The notes under the pieces are model-generated. The model did no database searches. It saw nothing but the letters and a program-made list of their open reading frames with translations, and was not told the origin of the DNA. 64,000 bases of DNA, from contig NZ_WMCD01000002.1 in NCBI RefSeq assembly GCF_010994275.1, forward strand, positions 248,001 to 312,000, read 5' to 3'. This document shows, piece after piece, positions 62,566 through 64,000 of the stretch; position 1 is the stretch's first letter, and the number at the start of each line of letters is the position of its first letter. The translations under genes were made by a program, and so were the position numbers. Source of the stretch: Cyclobacterium jeungdonense (GTDB lineage Bacteria > Bacteroidota > Bacteroidia > Cytophagales > Cyclobacteriaceae).

Positions 62566-63399
62566 ATGCAGCAAATATTTTTATTTTTATATAGACTAAG
62601 GGCACTCATTCTTTTTCTTGTCCTGGAGTTGTTGGCAGTAGGGATCGTTTTTACCCACAATTCACCTCAGGGAGCGGTTTTTTTTAACAGCAGCAATAAG
62701 CTGACCGGAAGTGTCCTGTCGGTTAAAACCGATTTCATGTCTTATTTTTCCTTGTATTCAGTGAACCAATCACTGGCGGAAAAAAACGCTTCTTTACTCA
62801 ACCGCCTGGATGAATTAAGTCCAGTTAGGGATTCGTCGGAATTGAAAATAGACAGTACGCTGGCCAATTCTTTTGAATTCTGGTCGGCCAGGGTGATCAA
62901 TAATAGCATACATCAAAGTCAAAATTACCTGACTTTAAATAAGGGTTCCCTTCATGGAATCAAGGAAGGGATGGGCGTTTTTAATGAGCAAGGAGTGATT
63001 GGCAGGGTGAAAGGTACCAGCAATCACTTTTCTTCCGTGATATCTCTATTGCACACGGACCTTTTGATTTCCTCTAAAATCAAAGACACGGAAGTTATCG
63101 GGTCAACCAAATGGGATGGAAGGAAATCGGACGAGGCCAAACTACTGTATGTCCCGCGCCATGTAGAAGTAGTTCCCGGACAGGAGATCGTCACCTCCGG
63201 GTACAATGCGGTTTTTCCCGAAGGGATTTCCATAGGAAAGATCAAAGAAGCCAATCCTGGAAATGAAACCAACTACCTGGACATTACCGTCAGTTTGAGC
63301 GCTGATTTTAGCAAATTGAACTTTGTTTACCTGGTAGAAAATGATCTTCGGGAGGAGTTGGATAGTTTGGAAACAGAAAGTATGAATCCACAACGATGA
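62566..63399 (+). CDS. mreC: Rod-shape-determining protein MreC
   Basis: 277 residues: short cytoplasmic tail, one membrane helix (LILFLVLELLAVGIVF), coiled-coil-like region, then the MreC beta domain with GVIGRVKGTSNHFSSVISLLHTD and VVPGQEIVTSGYNAVFPEGISIGKI. Links cytoplasmic MreB to periplasmic wall enzymes. It lies 7 bp after mreB and its stop overlaps mreD by 4 bp. Confidence 0.95.
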   Translation: MQQIFLFLYRLRALILFLVLELLAVGIVFTHNSPQGAVFFNSSNKLTGSVLSVKTDFMSYFSLYSVNQSLAEKNASLLNRLDELSPVRDSSELKIDSTLANSFEFWSARVINNSIHQSQNYLTLNKGSLHGIKEGMGVFNEQGVIGRVKGTSNHFSSVISLLHTDLLISSKIKDTEVIGSTKWDGRKSDEAKLLYVPRHVEVVPGQEIVTSGYNAVFPEGISIGKIKEANPGNETNYLDITVSLSADFSKLNFVYLVENDLREELDSLETESMNPQR

Positions 63400-63917
63400 G
63401 CGCAGGTAAAATCTTTAAATACAGCTTTAGTTTTATAGTATACTTTCTGGTTCAGATTTTCATCTTGAAGGACTTGGTATTGTTCGGATACGCCTTTTGC
63501 TTCCTCTACGCCTTTTTTATTTTAAGCCTTCCACACGAAATACCTACCATCCCCTTAATGCTCATTGGATTTTTTATGGGTCTTTTGATCGACCTGTTTT
63601 ACGATAGTCTGGGAATGCATGCTGCCAGTGCCGTATTTTTAGGTTTTATCCGAAATCCCTGGATAAAGGTAAACACTCCAACGGGAGGATATGATGACAA
63701 TGTCCCTCCTACCTTCTTGAACATGGGCATAGGCTGGTTTGTGTTTTATAGCCTGCCGCTTTTACTCTTACATCATCTATTATTTTTTTATATCGATAGT
63801 TTAGGAACAGAACTGTACTTACCACTCGTTATAAGAGTAGTGAGCAGCACGGCATTTACCTTTATAGTAGGTACCATCGTGCAAGCAGTGTTTTATAAAA
63901 AAGAAAGGGTAATTTAA
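63396..63917 (+). CDS. mreD: Rod-shape-determining protein MreD
   Basis: 173 residues, five or six membrane segments, very few charged positions. Key family-like spans are FYDSLGMHAASAVFLGFIRNPW and the final FTFIVGTIVQAVFYKKE. Identity is supported mainly by position between mreC and the PBP2 gene, whose ATG directly follows the mreD stop. Confidence 0.88.
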   Translation: MSAGKIFKYSFSFIVYFLVQIFILKDLVLFGYAFCFLYAFFILSLPHEIPTIPLMLIGFFMGLLIDLFYDSLGMHAASAVFLGFIRNPWIKVNTPTGGYDDNVPPTFLNMGIGWFVFYSLPLLLLHHLLFFYIDSLGTELYLPLVIRVVSSTAFTFIVGTIVQAVFYKKERVI

Positions 63918-64000
63918 ATGTATACAGGCAGGTCGTTGGTAGTAGCAGTCACTATTGGACTGATAGCGTTCGTACTTTTGGGGAAGTTATTTTTGATTCA
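63918..64000 (+). CDS. mrdA: Penicillin-binding protein 2 (3' truncated by the window)
   Basis: Only the first 27 codons are present. The ATG immediately follows the mreD stop, and the translation shows a short basic start then one membrane anchor (VVAVTIGLIAFVLLGKLFLIQ), as in PBP2. Position after mreD is the main basis. Confidence 0.75.
   Translation, partial: MYTGRSLVVAVTIGLIAFVLLGKLFLI

Noticed and set aside
1-64000. CRISPR arrays, insertion sequences, prophage or origin of replication
   Set aside because: I saw no repeat-spacer pattern, transposase, integrase or phage structural gene in the reading frames, and no dnaA-box cluster.

Overview
The window is a chromosomal segment of a Bacteroidota bacterium, most likely Cytophagales and possibly Cyclobacteriaceae. 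This rests on SusC/SusD proteins, a C-terminal type IX secretion (T9SS) sorting domain, TAnnTTTG promoter boxes, weak Shine-Dalgarno use, and an exported Kelch/sodium-symporter fusion. Genus and species cannot be read from the sequence.

Layout. 1-20 kb is mostly core genome: the end of odhB, lpdA, murF, a T9SS FG-GAP protein, the convergent operon hemerythrin/ruvX/def/omega-amidase, a C-terminal processing protease, an exported VOC protein, an M1 peptidase, a TonB receptor, a decayed tRNA-like copy beside an intact tRNA-Val, an HtrA protease and a large MscS channel. 20.1-48.6 kb is the accessory region. Genes from 44.9 kb down to 20.1 kb all lie on the minus strand, mostly with gaps under 50 bp or overlaps: a sialidase-like protein, SusC, SusD, three more sialidase-like proteins, a sulfatase, a further sialidase-like protein, an SGNH hydrolase, an aspartoacylase-like deacylase, an SDR, a threonine-synthase-like PLP enzyme, a DapA/NanA-family aldolase, an RraA-family aldolase, RidA, an M81 hydrolase, an SMP-30 lactonase, a Gfo/Idh/MocA oxidoreductase and a Kelch-SSS transporter. 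A divergent FadR-type GntR regulator (45.1 kb) sits beside a perfect 19-bp palindrome, and an FAH-family hydrolase, a second SDR and an exported PIG-L deacetylase follow. 48.7-64 kb is again core: serS, a signal-bearing DapA-like protein, ccmB-C-D-E-F, a DUF2520 protein, a UbiA prenyltransferase, a GH43-like lipoprotein, purN, purH, and mreB-C-D running into a PBP2 gene cut by the window end.

Inferred working model of the accessory region. SusC/SusD import an acidic, sulfated or acylated glycan. Five sialidase-fold proteins, a sulfatase and exported esterase or deacetylase enzymes trim it outside or in the periplasm. The Kelch-SSS fusion takes up the released sugar or acid. Cytoplasmic oxidoreductases, a lactonase, aldolases, a PLP lyase with RidA, and an FAH hydrolase with its SDR bring it to pyruvate-level products. 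The usual sialic-acid genes (nanE, nanK, nagA, nagB) are absent, so the substrate may be a non-standard nonulosonic acid or another sugar acid. Gene functions come from reading motifs; no database search was possible.
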